A stretch of DNA of 64,000 nt from Blastococcus sp. KM273128 (GCF_021698975.1 NZ_SSXA01000001.1:1-64000), one strand, 5' to 3'; counted from the first letter of the stretch, positions 37,650 through 48,760 are shown. A program made the numbers and translations. The notes: generated from the letters alone by a model not told the origin.

Positions 37650-39275
37650 ATGGACGCCGTCACCCGAGTCCCGTCCCCGCGCAACGAGCCGGTGCACACC
37701 TACGCGCCGGGCACCCCCGAGCGCGACGAGCTGCAGCGGCGGCTCGCCGAACTGGCCGCCGAGCCGGTGGAGCTCACCGCCACGATCGGCGAGCGGCAGC
37801 GGATGGCCGCCGGCGAGCGGTTCGACGTCGTGCAGCCGCACCGGCACTCCGCCGTCCTGGGCGCTGCCGCGCACAGCACGCACGCCGACGCGCAGGACGC
37901 CGTCCGCTGCGCGAAGGAGGCCGCGCCCGCGTGGCAGGAGCTCTCCTTCGACGACCGCGCCGCGGTCTTCCTCAAGGCCGCCGACCTGCTGGCCGGGCCG
38001 TGGCGGCAGACGCTCAACGCCGCCACGATGCTCGGCCAGAGCAAGACCGCGCAGCAGGCCGAGATCGACAGCGCCTGCGAGCTGATCGACTTCTGGCGCT
38101 TCAACGTGCACTTCGCGCGGCAGATCCTCGCCGAGCAGCCGGAGTCCTCACCCGGCGCCTGGAACCGCACCGACCACCGCCCGCTCGAGGGCTTCGTCTA
38201 CGCCATCACGCCGTTCAACTTCACCGCGATCGCCGGCAACCTGCCGACGGCGCCGGCGCTGATGGGCAACACCGTCGTCTGGAAGCCCGCGCCCACCCAG
38301 CAGTTCGCCGCGCACTTCCTCATGCGGCTGCTGGAGGAGGCGGGCCTGCCGCCGGGCGTCATCAACATGCTCCCCGGCGACGGCGTCGCCGTCTCCGAGG
38401 TCGCCCTCGCCGACCGGGACCTGGCCGGCATCCACTTCACCGGGTCCACCCCGGTGTTCCAGCACCTCTGGCGCACCGTGGGGGAGAACATCGCCTCCTA
38501 CCGCGGCTACCCGCGGATCGTCGGGGAGACCGGCGGCAAGGACTTCGTCGTCGCGCACCCCTCGGCCGACGTCGACGTGCTGCGGACGGCGCTGGTCCGC
38601 GGGGCGTTCGAGTACCAGGGGCAGAAGTGCTCGGCGGCGTCGCGCGCGTACGTGCCGCGGTCGGTGTGGGGACGGCTGCGCGACGACCTGGTGGGGGTGA
38701 CCGAGTCGCTGCCGATGGGCGACGTCACCGACTTCTCGAACTTCATGGGCGCGGTCATCGACCGGAAGTCGTTCTCGAAGCTCTCCGGCGTCCTCGACCG
38801 GGTGGACGACGACCCGGCGCTGTCGATCGTGGCCGGCGGGCAGGCCGACGACAGCGAGGGCTTCTTCGTGCGGCCGACGATCATCGAGGGCACCGACCCC
38901 GGGCACGAGGTCTTCACCACCGAGTACTTCGGGCCGGTGCTCGCGGTGCACGTCTACGACGACGCCGACTACGACGCGGTGCTGACGCAGATGGAGTCGG
39001 TGGCGCCCTACGCGCTGACCGGTGCGGTGATCGCGCAGGACCGGGCCGCGATCGCGCACGCCCAGCGGTTCCTGCGGCACGCGGCGGGCAACTTCTACGT
39101 CAACGACAAGCCGACCGGCGCCGTCGTCGGGCAGCAGCCGTTCGGGGGCGGGCGGGCGTCGGGCACGAACGACAAGGCCGGCGCGAAGCAGAACCTGATG
39201 CGGTGGACCTCGACGCGGTCGATCAAGGAGACGTTCGCGCCCCCGACCGACCACCGCTACCCGCACATGGGCTGA
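37650..39275 (+). CDS. pruA: L-glutamate gamma-semialdehyde (P5C) dehydrogenase
   Basis: 541 residues, an ALDH-fold enzyme oxidising pyrroline-5-carboxylate/glutamate semialdehyde to glutamate with NAD+. Key residues: Asn in ITPFNFTAIAGNLPTAPALM, FTGSTPVF for NAD, catalytic Glu in VGETGGKD and nucleophile Cys in YQGQKCSAASRAY; the C-terminal GQQPFGGGRASGTNDKAG binds substrate. ATG 37650 has GAGAGGTC upstream. Followed by a hairpin. Confidence 0.96.
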   Translation: MDAVTRVPSPRNEPVHTYAPGTPERDELQRRLAELAAEPVELTATIGERQRMAAGERFDVVQPHRHSAVLGAAAHSTHADAQDAVRCAKEAAPAWQELSFDDRAAVFLKAADLLAGPWRQTLNAATMLGQSKTAQQAEIDSACELIDFWRFNVHFARQILAEQPESSPGAWNRTDHRPLEGFVYAITPFNFTAIAGNLPTAPALMGNTVVWKPAPTQQFAAHFLMRLLEEAGLPPGVINMLPGDGVAVSEVALADRDLAGIHFTGSTPVFQHLWRTVGENIASYRGYPRIVGETGGKDFVVAHPSADVDVLRTALVRGAFEYQGQKCSAASRAYVPRSVWGRLRDDLVGVTESLPMGDVTDFSNFMGAVIDRKSFSKLSGVLDRVDDDPALSIVAGGQADDSEGFFVRPTIIEGTDPGHEVFTTEYFGPVLAVHVYDDADYDAVLTQMESVAPYALTGAVIAQDRAAIAHAQRFLRHAAGNFYVNDKPTGAVVGQQPFGGGRASGTNDKAGAKQNLMRWTSTRSIKETFAPPTDHRYPHMG

Positions 39276-39324
39276 GCCGGCTCCCGGTTGGGCCCGCGAT
39301 GACCAGGTGACCTGATCGTGGCGT

Positions 39325-39356
39325 GTCCTCCCTCGCGGTGGGCGGTGGGGGAGGAC
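39325..39356 (+). terminator. Putative terminator of the proline operon
   Basis: GTCCTCCC (39325-39332) pairs with GGGAGGAC (39349-39356) over a 16-nt GC-rich loop, 50 bases past the pruA stop and before the convergent DUF488 gene. A second GGGAGGACGCG copy follows downstream and could compete for pairing. Confidence 0.45.
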
Positions 39357-39380
39357 GCGCCGCGGTGAGGGAGGACGCGG

Positions 39381-39917
39381 TCAGGGCGCTGCGGTGGCGG
39401 GCCAGCGGACCTCGCCGTCGTCGCCGAGGGTCGCGCCGTCGGCGGGGCGGTGCGGGGTCACCCGGCCGTCGGGCATGAGGTGCCCCACCGCCACGCCCCG
39501 GCCCAGGACGGCGACGTCGGCGATCAGCCGCCGGTGGCAGCGCCACCACACGTACTCGCTGCACATCACCGCGACCGTCGCGCCCGATGCCGCGGCGAGC
39601 ACCTCGTCGAGGGCCTCGGCGAACTCCGCCGTCCGGGTGTGCGCGGCGTAGGCGGCGAACTGCGCGACGGTCCACCAGCCGTCGGCCACCGGCTCCGCGT
39701 CCGGCAGCCGTCGGCGGCCGCCGAGCCGCTCCTCCCAGCGGTAGCCGATGCCCACCTCGGGCAGCCACTCCTCGAGCGCCTCCCGCCGCACATCGGGGTT
39801 GGCGCGGCTGCCTGGGAACCGCCGCACGTCCACCAGCACGTCCACCCCGGCCCCGGCGAGCCGGGCGCCCAGGGCGTCGCGGTCGTCGGAGCCGTGGCCC
39901 ACGGTCAGCACACCCAC
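39381..39917 (-). CDS. DUF488 family protein
   Basis: 178 residues. The N-terminus LTVGHGSDDRDAL, DVLVDVRRFPGSRANPD and the segment MCSEYVWWRCHRRLIADV are DUF488 hallmarks, the last with the conserved Cys and His. Function unknown; a nucleic-acid-related role has been suggested for the family. ATG 39917. It converges on the proline operon. Confidence 0.87.
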   Translation of the reverse strand: MGVLTVGHGSDDRDALGARLAGAGVDVLVDVRRFPGSRANPDVRREALEEWLPEVGIGYRWEERLGGRRRLPDAEPVADGWWTVAQFAAYAAHTRTAEFAEALDEVLAAASGATVAVMCSEYVWWRCHRRLIADVAVLGRGVAVGHLMPDGRVTPHRPADGATLGDDGEVRWPATAAP

Positions 39918-39999
39918 GCGCCCTGCCTACCCGGGTGCGGACGCCGCCGCCCGCCGGGTCATGCTGCGGGGAGCGGACGGACGACGGAGCGGGGGAACG

Positions 40000-41151
40000 G
40001 TGGAGGTGCAGGCCGCCCTGTGGCGCTCGCGCGGGGTGCAGTCGCTGGTCGGCGTCACGGCCCTGGGGTTCGCCAGCTACTTCCTGACGCTGGCCTCGCT
40101 GCCGGCGTACGCGGTGGCCGGCGGTGCCGCGGAGAGCACGGCCGGGGTGGTCACCGCGGTCTTCCTCCTCACGACGATCGCGGTCCAGTCCGTCGTGCCC
40201 GCGCTCGCGAACCGCTACGGCGCCGGCCCGGTGTTCGTGGCGGGGCTGCTCGCGCTGGGGGTGCCCTCCCCCTTCTACGTGCTCGACGACGGCGTCGGCT
40301 GGATCTCCGCGCTGTCGGCGGTGCGTGGCGCCGGGTTCGCCGTCATCACCGTCCTCGGCGCGACCCTCGCCGCGCGGGTGGCGCCCCCGGAGCAGCGCGG
40401 CGAGTCGATCGGCCTGTACGGGTTGGCCATCGCGCTGCCCAACATGGCCGCCGTCCCCGCGGGCGTGGCCCTCGTGCTGGGCGGGCACGTCGGCGTGCTG
40501 GCCTGGCTGGCGGCCACACCCGTGCTGGGCCTGGTGTTCCTCCCCGCGCTGCTGCGGGCGGCCGGCGGTCGCGAGGAGCCCGCCCCGGCCGGCAACGCCC
40601 GGGCCGCGGTGCGCGCCGCGCTGGCGCCGTCCGCGGTGCTGCTCGTGGTGACCACCGCCGGCGGCGGCTTCGTGACCTTCCTGCCCATCGACCGCCCCGA
40701 CGGGCGGCTGGCCACCGCGGCGCTGCTGCTGTGGGGGCTGACGGGCGCGCTGAGCCGCTGGCGGGCCGGCGTGCTGGCCGACCGCCTGGGCACCGCGCTG
40801 CTGCTGCCGCTGTCGGTGCTGGTCGCCGCGGTGGGGCTCGCGGTCACCGCTGCGGGGCTGTGGTGGGGGAGCGGCTGGGTGCTGCTCGGGGCGGCGCTGT
40901 TCGGCGCCGGCTTCGGCGGGGTGCAGAACCTGACGCTGCTGCGCGCCTTCGCCCGGGCCGGCGAGCGGGGCACGACGGCGGCGAGCGCGCTGTGGAACGC
41001 CTCCTTCGACGCGGGCACGGCCGCCGGGGCGCTGCTGCTCGGCCTCGCCTACGGTGCCGCCGGCCTGCCCTGGACGGTCCTCGCGTCGGCCGTCGTGCTC
41101 GCGGCGGTGCTCCCGCTGGCGCAGGCGGCCGCCCGCGCCCCCCGCGCCTGA
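40000..41151 (+). CDS. MFS transporter (drug/metabolite exporter type)
   Basis: 383 residues from GTG 40000, with GGGGGAA ahead; ATG 39961 is in frame too. About twelve helices: VGVTALGFASYFLTLASLPA, AGVVTAVFLLTTIAVQSVVP and so on; the helix 2-3 loop LANRYGAGPVFVAG is a degenerate MFS signature. Resembles YfcJ/YhhS-like exporters. Substrate unknown. Confidence 0.83.
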   Translation: MEVQAALWRSRGVQSLVGVTALGFASYFLTLASLPAYAVAGGAAESTAGVVTAVFLLTTIAVQSVVPALANRYGAGPVFVAGLLALGVPSPFYVLDDGVGWISALSAVRGAGFAVITVLGATLAARVAPPEQRGESIGLYGLAIALPNMAAVPAGVALVLGGHVGVLAWLAATPVLGLVFLPALLRAAGGREEPAPAGNARAAVRAALAPSAVLLVVTTAGGGFVTFLPIDRPDGRLATAALLLWGLTGALSRWRAGVLADRLGTALLLPLSVLVAAVGLAVTAAGLWWGSGWVLLGAALFGAGFGGVQNLTLLRAFARAGERGTTAASALWNASFDAGTAAGALLLGLAYGAAGLPWTVLASAVVLAAVLPLAQAAARAPRA

Positions 41152-41153
41152 GC

Positions 41154-41489
41154 TCAGCCCTGCCGGGCGTGCAGCGAGCGGATGAAGAGCACCTCCTCGG
41201 CCGAGCGCCGCAGCCAGGTGCGCAGCCCCTCGGGGTCGTCGCGGTTGGCGTCGCGCACCTCCCCGAGCTTGAGCTGGCGGGTGCTGGCCTGCGCGCGCTG
41301 CGCCGTCGGCAGGGCGCGGCCCTCGGCGCGGGCGATCACGGTGAGCCCCGCGCCCACGAACACCAGGTCGCGGATCTCGTCGAGGCCGGCGAGCAGCGCC
41401 TCGGCGGCGGCGTCGTCGCCCGCGGTCAGGGCGGTCAGGAGCTCGTCGGCGCGGCGGCGGCCCTCGGCGGCCGGGTCGGGCGTGGTCAC
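41154..41489 (-). CDS. Helical hypothetical protein
   Basis: 111 residues, all-helical (RRRADELLTALTAGDDAAAE, ALLAGLDEIRDLVFVGAGLT, LRRSAEEVLFIRSLHARQ). GTG 41489 lies 5 bases beyond a long hairpin, so its promoter must be within or upstream of that hairpin. Stop is 2 bases from the convergent MFS stop. No family recognised. Confidence 0.6.
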   Translation of the reverse strand: MTTPDPAAEGRRRADELLTALTAGDDAAAEALLAGLDEIRDLVFVGAGLTVIARAEGRALPTAQRAQASTRQLKLGEVRDANRDDPEGLRTWLRRSAEEVLFIRSLHARQG

Positions 41490-41493
41490 CGCA

Positions 41494-41530
41494 CCACTGT
41501 GCCCCGGCCGCGGGGGCCGGGGCACAGTGG
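41494..41530 (-). terminator. Strong hairpin terminator of the ABC exporter operon
   Basis: A perfect 16-bp stem, CCACTGTGCCCCGGCC (41494-41509) with GGCCGGGGCACAGTGG (41515-41530), and a 5-nt loop. It lies 3 bases after the permease stop on the minus strand. Confidence 0.75.
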
Positions 41531-41533
41531 GGT

Positions 41534-42372
41534 TCAGGCGTCGCGGCGGCGCAGCACCAGGTACCCGGCGAGGACGACGGCGGCCACCTCGGCGCAGAAG
41601 ACCGCGAAGCCGGTCCACGGCTCGAGCAGGTTCGGGTTGAACGACACCGGCGTGGCGACGACGGAGCCCGCGTTCCCCGGCATCAGCTTGGTGGCCCACT
41701 CGCCCCAGGCCCCCGGCAGCAGCATCACCATGTTGCCGACCACCAGCAGCAGCGCCAGCACGATCGACAGCGCCGCGGCGGTGTGCCGCACGAGCAGCCC
41801 GACGGCGGCGGCGAACAGGCCGATGCCGGCCATGTAGAGCCCGCTGCCGAGCAGCGACCGCAGCACGCCGTCGTCACCGAGCGCCAGGCCGATGCCCTCC
41901 CGCTCGAGGAACCAGTTGCCGCCGAGGTACCCCAGGACGGCGGTGACCGTGCCGGCGAGGAACAGCGTGCCGGTGAGCACCAGGGCCTTGGCCGCCAGCA
42001 CCCGGCCGCGGTGCGGGGTCGCGGTCAGCGTCGCCCGGATCATCCCGGTGCCGTACTCGCTGGTGACCACCAGCGCGCCGAGCACGATGGCGGTGATCTG
42101 CGCGACCGTCATGCCCCAGGTGATGAACGAGCCGGCGGCCTCCCCGGTCGTGCCCGTCGCCAGGTCCGCGGCGCTGACCGCGCAGACCAGGACGGTCAGG
42201 CCGGCGCCGAGGGTGACCAGCGCGCCGATCGACCACGGCGTCGAGCGCACCGTCCAGAACTTGATCCACTCCGCGCGGAGGGTCTGCGCGAAGCCGGGGT
42301 CGCGGACGCCGGGCACGTGCCGGTCCGGGTCCAGGTCGACGGTGTCGGGCGCCGGGGTGCTGAGGGTTCCGG

Positions 42373-42376
<4 letters not shown>
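41534..42376 (-). CDS. ABC transporter permease (ABC-2 type)
   Basis: 280 residues, six helices: WSIGALVTLGAGLTVLVCAV, ITAIVLGALVVTSEYGTGMI and others, in the ABC2 membrane-protein arrangement with the GTGMIRATLT-type segment common in actinobacterial export permeases. ATG 42376 overlaps the ATPase stop by ATGA. Together they form a simple two-gene exporter of unknown substrate. Confidence 0.88.
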
Positions 42377-43299
<923 letters not shown>

Positions 43300-43409
43300 C
43301 GCGGGCCTCCGGGGAACGGTCGGGACGTCATGGCCAGCAGCCTGTCGGCCGCGCCGCGCCGGGGACATCGGGGAGCGCCCTGATCGGACCCTGAAAGCTC
43401 CCCGGCAGC

Positions 43410-44504
43410 TCAGGCCGTGCGGGGCAGGGGCATCCCGGGGTGCAGCTCCCGCCGCAGGGCGCGCGCGGCGGCCTGACCGGCCCGGTTGGCGCCGATGGTG
43501 CTCGCCGACGGGCCGTACCCGACCAGGTGGAGTCGCGGCTCCCCGACGACCTGCGTGCCCTCGACGCGGAAGCCGCCGCCGGGTGCGCGCAGCCGCAGCG
43601 GTGCGAGGTGGCCGACCGCCGCGCGGAACCCGGTGGCCCAGAGGATGACGTCGGCGCGGATGCTTCTGCCGTCGTCCCAGGCCACGCCGTCGGGGGTGAT
43701 CCGGTCGAACACCGGCAGCCGCTCGAGGACCCCGCGGTCCAGGCCGTCGCGCACGTAGGGCGCCGACGTGAGCAGACCGGTGAGCCCCACGACGCTGCCC
43801 GGCCGGCGGCCCTCCCGGACGGCCCGTTCCACCTCGGCGACGACGGCGCGGCCGGCGTCCTCGTCGAACGGGCCCTCGCGCCAGACCGGCGGCCGGCGGG
43901 TGACCCACGTCGTCGAGGTCACCCGGGAGATCTCGCCCAGCAGCTGGGTCGCCGAGGCGCCGCCGCCGACCACGACGACGTGCTGCCCGCGGAACTCCTC
44001 CGCGGTGCGGTAGTCCACGGTGTGCAGCTGCCGCCCGCGGAAGAGCTCCTGCCCGGGGTAGCGCGGGACGAACGGCCGGGTCCAGGTGCCGGTGGCGTTC
44101 ACGACGGCGCGGGCGGTCCAGCTGCCCCGGTCGGTGACGACGGCGAAGCGGTCGTCGTCGGTCCGCTCGACGGCGGTCACCCGCACCGGCCGCAGCACGG
44201 GCAGGTCGAAGCGCCGCTCGTACCCGGCGAAGTAGGCGGGGACGGACTCCACCGCGGGCGCCGCGGCGTCCTCGGGCCGGAACGGCAGGCCCGGCAGGTC
44301 GTGCACCCGGTGGGTGGTGCCCAGCGTGAGGGAGGGCCAGCGGTGCCGCCAGGCCCCGCCGGGGGCCTCCTCGCCGTCGAGCACGACGAAGCCGCTGCCC
44401 CGCTCGAACCCCTGGCGGGCCAGCGCCCACGCCGTGGAGAGGCCGGCCTGCCCGGCGCCGATGACGACGACGTCGACGTCTCGTCGGGGCCCGGCTGTGG
44501 TCAC
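43410..44504 (-). CDS. Flavin-dependent NAD(P)H oxidoreductase (YUC/CzcO-like monooxygenase)
   Basis: 364 residues. FAD motif VVIGAGQAGLSTAWAL near residue 12, NADPH motif VVVGGGASATQLL near 175, and the end motif LHLVGYGPSASTIGANRAG. PGGAWRHRWPSLTLGTTHRV follows the putative flavoprotein CzcO pattern. Likely oxidises a small molecule using O2 and NADPH. GTG 44504. It is divergent from the broken ATP-grasp gene with a palindrome between. Confidence 0.87.
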   Translation of the reverse strand: MTTAGPRRDVDVVVIGAGQAGLSTAWALARQGFERGSGFVVLDGEEAPGGAWRHRWPSLTLGTTHRVHDLPGLPFRPEDAAAPAVESVPAYFAGYERRFDLPVLRPVRVTAVERTDDDRFAVVTDRGSWTARAVVNATGTWTRPFVPRYPGQELFRGRQLHTVDYRTAEEFRGQHVVVVGGGASATQLLGEISRVTSTTWVTRRPPVWREGPFDEDAGRAVVAEVERAVREGRRPGSVVGLTGLLTSAPYVRDGLDRGVLERLPVFDRITPDGVAWDDGRSIRADVILWATGFRAAVGHLAPLRLRAPGGGFRVEGTQVVGEPRLHLVGYGPSASTIGANRAGQAAARALRRELHPGMPLPRTA

Positions 44505-44548
44505 GGCAGCGACAACCGGCCGCCGGCGCCGCTGCTTCCCGGTGCCGC

Positions 44549-44570
44549 GCGGCGGAACCCGTTCCGCCGC
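44549..44570. promoter_or_regulatory. Palindrome in the divergent promoter, operator candidate
   Basis: GCGGCGGAAC (44549-44558) and GTTCCGCCGC (44561-44570) are perfect 10-nt arms separated by CC. It lies between the two divergently transcribed genes, a usual place for a shared repressor site. Confidence 0.45.
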
Positions 44571-44626
44571 GGCCGACGGGCCGGTACGGTGCGCCGGGCG
44601 ACGACCGGCCGACGGGGGGAGGCATC

Positions 44627-45951
44627 GTGCTCGCACGCATGCCCGGCGACGGTTCCGGCGCCGCCGAGCCGTGGTTCGTCTCCGTCGAGGTGCAGGGACG
44701 CCTCACCGCCGCACGACCGGAGTTCGCCGCCGGTGAGCGGCTGGAGGCCGTGGGGGCGGCGGTGCTCGAACGGGCGCGCGCCCGGGGCCTGCGCACCGCG
44801 GTGCTCACGCGGGATCGGCGCGCCCACGGCGAGGACGTCGGCTGGCTGGTGGACCGCTGGCTGGGCTGCGACACCGGCGACGCCGCCGCGATCGCCGCGG
44901 CGGTGCGCTCCCTGCCGGGGCGGGTGGCCGCCGTCGCCGGCTGCGCGCCGGGCACCGCCGGACCGGCCGCCGTCGCCGCCCGGGCGCTCGGGCTGCGCGG
45001 CCCCGACCCCGCATCCCCGGTCGTGACCGGCGACGCGGTGGCCCTGCGCGAGGCGCTGGCGGCGGCGGGCGTCGCCGACGGCCGCTGGGGGGTCGTCCGC
45101 GCCGACGCGCCGGCGCCGGTCTCACCCGTGGGCTACCCGTGCACCGTCGAGGTGGACGGCGCCGGCACCCGGGTCGGCCCGGTGCTCGACGACGGCGAGC
45201 TGCGGGTGCTCGCCGCCCGCGCCTGCTGCGGCCCGGGGACGCCGTCGGCCTCGCACCTGGTGGTCGGCGAGCACGTGCCGGGGCCCCGGTACGCCGCCGA
45301 CGGGCACGTGGACGGCGGTGCCGTGACGGTGCACGCCTGGAGCGAGCTGCTCACCACGCCGCCGCCGCACGCCGCCGGGCTGCTGCTCACCGCCACCGCC
45401 CGGCCGCCGTCCCCCGACGCCGCGGCCTTCGTCGGGGCCGTGCTGCCGCCTGCGGGTACGACCTGGGACCGTTCCACCTGGAGTTCGTGCTGGGGCCCCC
45501 CGGTCCCCGGCTGGTCGCACTGGCGCCGCGGCCGTCCGACGCCGGGGCGCACGCCTGCGTGGACCAGGTCAGCGGGGTGGACACCGCCGGCCTCCTCGTC
45601 GCCCGCCTGCTGGACCGGCCCGCCCCCGCGCGGCGGCCGGCGGTCGCGGCCAGCACCCAGCTGCTGCTCGGTTCCCACGCCACCGGCCGGGTCCGTGCGG
45701 TGTCGGGGCTGCGCGAGGTCGGGGAGATCCCCGGGCTGCTCGTCGCGGAGGTGTTCGCCGACGTCGGCGAAGCGGCGGAGCCCGCCTCCTGCCGCCGGGC
45801 GCACCTCGGCCACGTCCTGACGGTGGGGCAGACCCCCTGCCAGTCCCGCCGCCGGGCCGCTGCCGCGCTCGACGCCATCCGGGTGGACGTCGACGAGGAG
45901 GGGCGCCGCCCGGTCGCGGACCGCGGGGGTGCTGACCCGCACCGGTCCTAG
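44627..45951 (+). pseudogene. ATP-grasp family ligase-like gene with a frameshift
   Basis: GTG 44627 with GGGGGAGG upstream opens a frame with ATP-grasp features: AVAARALGLRGPDPASPVVT, ALREALAAAGVADGRWG and YPCTVEVDGAGTRVGPV. Near 45450-45460 the frame shifts by one base; the other frame continues ACGYDLGPFHLEFVLGPPGP and LLLGSHATGRVRAVSGLREV, then LGHVLTVGQTPCQS to TAG 45949-45951. The whole would be about 440 residues, like L-amino-acid ligases. The usual Lys of the KP(x)GxGS motif is Glu here (TVEVDGAGT), so the ATP site may be degraded independently of the frameshift. Pseudogene or sequence error plus divergent enzyme. Confidence 0.65.
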
Positions 45952-46065
45952 CTGGCCATAGGTCGCGTCAAGGCAGCACGTGGGCGTGCGGGCCCGGGGA
46001 GGTGCCTCCTGGGACGGCGGCGCGGACGCCTCCGGCAGCAAGGTGATCGATCCGTGACCGTTTGG

Positions 46066-46079
46066 GTGACCTCGATCAC
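46066..46079. promoter_or_regulatory. CRP/GlxR-like operator upstream of the liv operon
   Basis: GTGACCTCGATCAC, that is GTGA-N6-TCAC, matches the core of CRP/GlxR sites. It lies 13 nt ahead of TAGAGT (46092-46097), a -10 candidate. Its centre is about 32 nt upstream of the likely transcript start, a position more typical of repression. Identity of the regulator is inferred. Confidence 0.5.
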
Positions 46080-46091
46080 GATTTTGCCCCC

Positions 46092-46097
46092 TAGAGT
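46092..46097 (+). promoter_or_regulatory. -10 box of the liv operon
   Basis: TAGAGT lies 8 nt ahead of ATG 46106, the start of the small upstream ORF, and 95 nt ahead of livF. Confidence 0.45.
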
Positions 46098-46105
46098 CAC
46101 CGCCC

Positions 46106-46191
46106 ATGTGTGCCAGATCACTCACCGGCCGCGAGGCGGGCGCGAGCCCCGCCCCGGCGCCGTCCGGCGGCGCGGGAAGGAGGTGCTCCCC

Positions 46192-46198
<7 letters not shown>
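46106..46198 (+). CDS. Possible 30-codon upstream ORF overlapping livF
   Basis: ATG 46106 to TGA 46196-46198 encodes a peptide opening MCARSLTGREAG and ending RRCSPC. Its start would be near-leaderless relative to TAGAGT, its AGG-AGG codons contain the livF ribosome-binding site and its stop overlaps the livF GTG by 3 bases. There is no run of Leu/Ile/Val codons, so it is not a classical attenuator peptide; translational coupling is more plausible. Purely from layout; no homolog known to me. Confidence 0.35.
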
Positions 46199-46973
<775 letters not shown>

Positions 46974-46977
<4 letters not shown>

Positions 46978-47873
46978 GCGCCCCCCACGCCGCCGGTGCG
47001 CACGCCGCCGGGCCACCCGAGACCGGATCGGGCACCCGGTCGGACATCCCGCCCGTCGAGGTCGACGGCGTGAGCGTCCGGTTCGGGGCGATCAAGGCCC
47101 TGTCGGAGGTGTCCTTCACCGTCGCGCCCGGCAGCATCCACGCGATCATCGGGCCCAACGGCGCGGGCAAGTCGACGATGTTCAACGTCCTCTCCGGGGT
47201 CTACAAGGCCGCCGAGGGCCAGGTCCGCTTCGGTGAGCACCGGCTGGACCGGATGCGGCCGTACCAGATCGCCGGCATCGGCGTGGCCCGCGCGTTCCAG
47301 AACATCGCCCTCTCCGGCACCCAGTCGGTGGCCGAGAACCTCATGCTCGGCCGCCACCACCTCACGAAGGCCGGGTTCCTCGCCGCCGGCCTGCGGCTTC
47401 CGCGGGCCACCAGGGAAGGGAAGATCCACGGCGCCCGCGTCGCCGAGATCGCCGACTTCATGGACCTCGGCGGCAAGCTGCACACGCCCGTCGGTGTCCT
47501 CTCCTACGGCGACCAGAAGCGGGTGGAGGTGGCGCGGGCGCTCTGCACGGAGCCGCGCCTGCTCCTCCTCGACGAGCCGGTGGCCGGGATGAACGCCGAG
47601 GAGACCGACCGGATGGCCGACGCCATCCTCGAGATCCGGTCGGCGCTGGGCATCTCCGTCGTGCTGGTCGAGCACGACATGGGGATGGTCATGTCCCTGG
47701 CCGACCGGGTCACCGTCCTGGACTTCGGCCGCCGGATCGCCGACGGCACCCCGGCGGAGGTGCAGAACGACCCCGAGGTCATCCGCGCCTACCTGGGTTC
47801 CGGCGACGAGGAGAGCCCCTCCGAGGCCGCCGCCCACCACCACTCCTCCGACACTCCTGGGGCGACGTCGTGA
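46974..47873 (+). CDS. livG: Branched-chain amino-acid type ABC transporter ATPase LivG
   Basis: 299 residues with an N-terminal extension of 25 residues. Walker A GPNGAGKS, RAFQNIALSGTQSVAENLML, signature LSYGDQKRVEVARAL, Walker B LLLLDEPVAGMNAEE (the LivG form) and switch VEHDM. The C-terminus has a His cluster (AAAHHHSSD). Overlaps both livF and livH starts by 4 bases. Confidence 0.93.
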
Positions 47874-48760
47874 CCCAGTTCCTCTCCCTGCTCCTCAACG
47901 GGATCTCCCTGGGGGCGCTGTACGCGCTGATCGCCCTGGGCTTCGTGATCATCTTCAAGTCCAGCGAGGTGGTGAGCTTCACGCACGGCTCGCTGCTGCT
48001 GCTGGGCGCCTACTCCATCGCCCGGCTGTCGGACGCGATCGGGTTCCTGCCGGCCGTCGTGGTGGGCATCCTCATCACCGCGCTGGCCGCGTTCGTCATC
48101 GAGCGCCTGATCATCAACCGGCTCCGCGGTGCCGCGGTGATCAGCCTGGCGATCGTCACCATCGGCGTCGACATCATCATCCTGACCGAACTGATCCGGC
48201 GGATCGGCTCGGACATCCTGAACGTGCCGCACCCGTGGGGCGGGGAGTCCTTCCGGATCGGGAGCGTCGGGCTCAGCCAGAACCGGCTCATCGCCTTCAT
48301 CGTCGCCGCGCTCCTCATCGCCCTCTTCTTCGTGGCCTTCAAGTACTCCAACTGGGGCATCGCGATGCGGGCCTCGGCGGAGGACGGCGAGACGGCGGCG
48401 CTGATGGGCATCCGGCAGGGGCGGGTCTCCGCGCTGGCCTGGGTGGTTGCCGGCGTCCTCGCCGCCGTGGCGGCGCTCTTCCTCGTCGGCTCACCCACCC
48501 CGGGCGTCAGCCCGACCGCGTACGCCGTGGCGCTGCGGGCCTTCCCGGCCGCGATCCTCGGGGGCCTGGACTCGACCGGCGGTGCGCTGGTGGGTGGCCT
48601 GCTGATCGGCATCGCCGAGGCGATGGCGGCCGGCTACCAGGACCAGCTGCTGTTCCTCGGCCGCGGCTTCAGCGCCGTCGTCCCGTTCATCGTGATGATC
48701 GCGGTCCTCATGTTCCGGCCCTCCGGCCTGTTCGGGACGAAGGAGCTGACCCGTGTCTGA
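47870..48760 (+). CDS. livH: Branched-chain amino-acid type ABC transporter permease LivH
   Basis: 296 residues, eight predicted helices beginning FLSLLLNGISLGALYALIAL. RASAEDGETAALMGIRQGRV is the conserved EAA-like cytoplasmic loop that contacts the ATPases, and AAILGGLDSTGGALVGGLLI is typical LivH. GTG 47870 overlaps the livG stop. Confidence 0.93.
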   Translation: MTQFLSLLLNGISLGALYALIALGFVIIFKSSEVVSFTHGSLLLLGAYSIARLSDAIGFLPAVVVGILITALAAFVIERLIINRLRGAAVISLAIVTIGVDIIILTELIRRIGSDILNVPHPWGGESFRIGSVGLSQNRLIAFIVAALLIALFFVAFKYSNWGIAMRASAEDGETAALMGIRQGRVSALAWVVAGVLAAVAALFLVGSPTPGVSPTAYAVALRAFPAAILGGLDSTGGALVGGLLIGIAEAMAAGYQDQLLFLGRGFSAVVPFIVMIAVLMFRPSGLFGTKELTRV

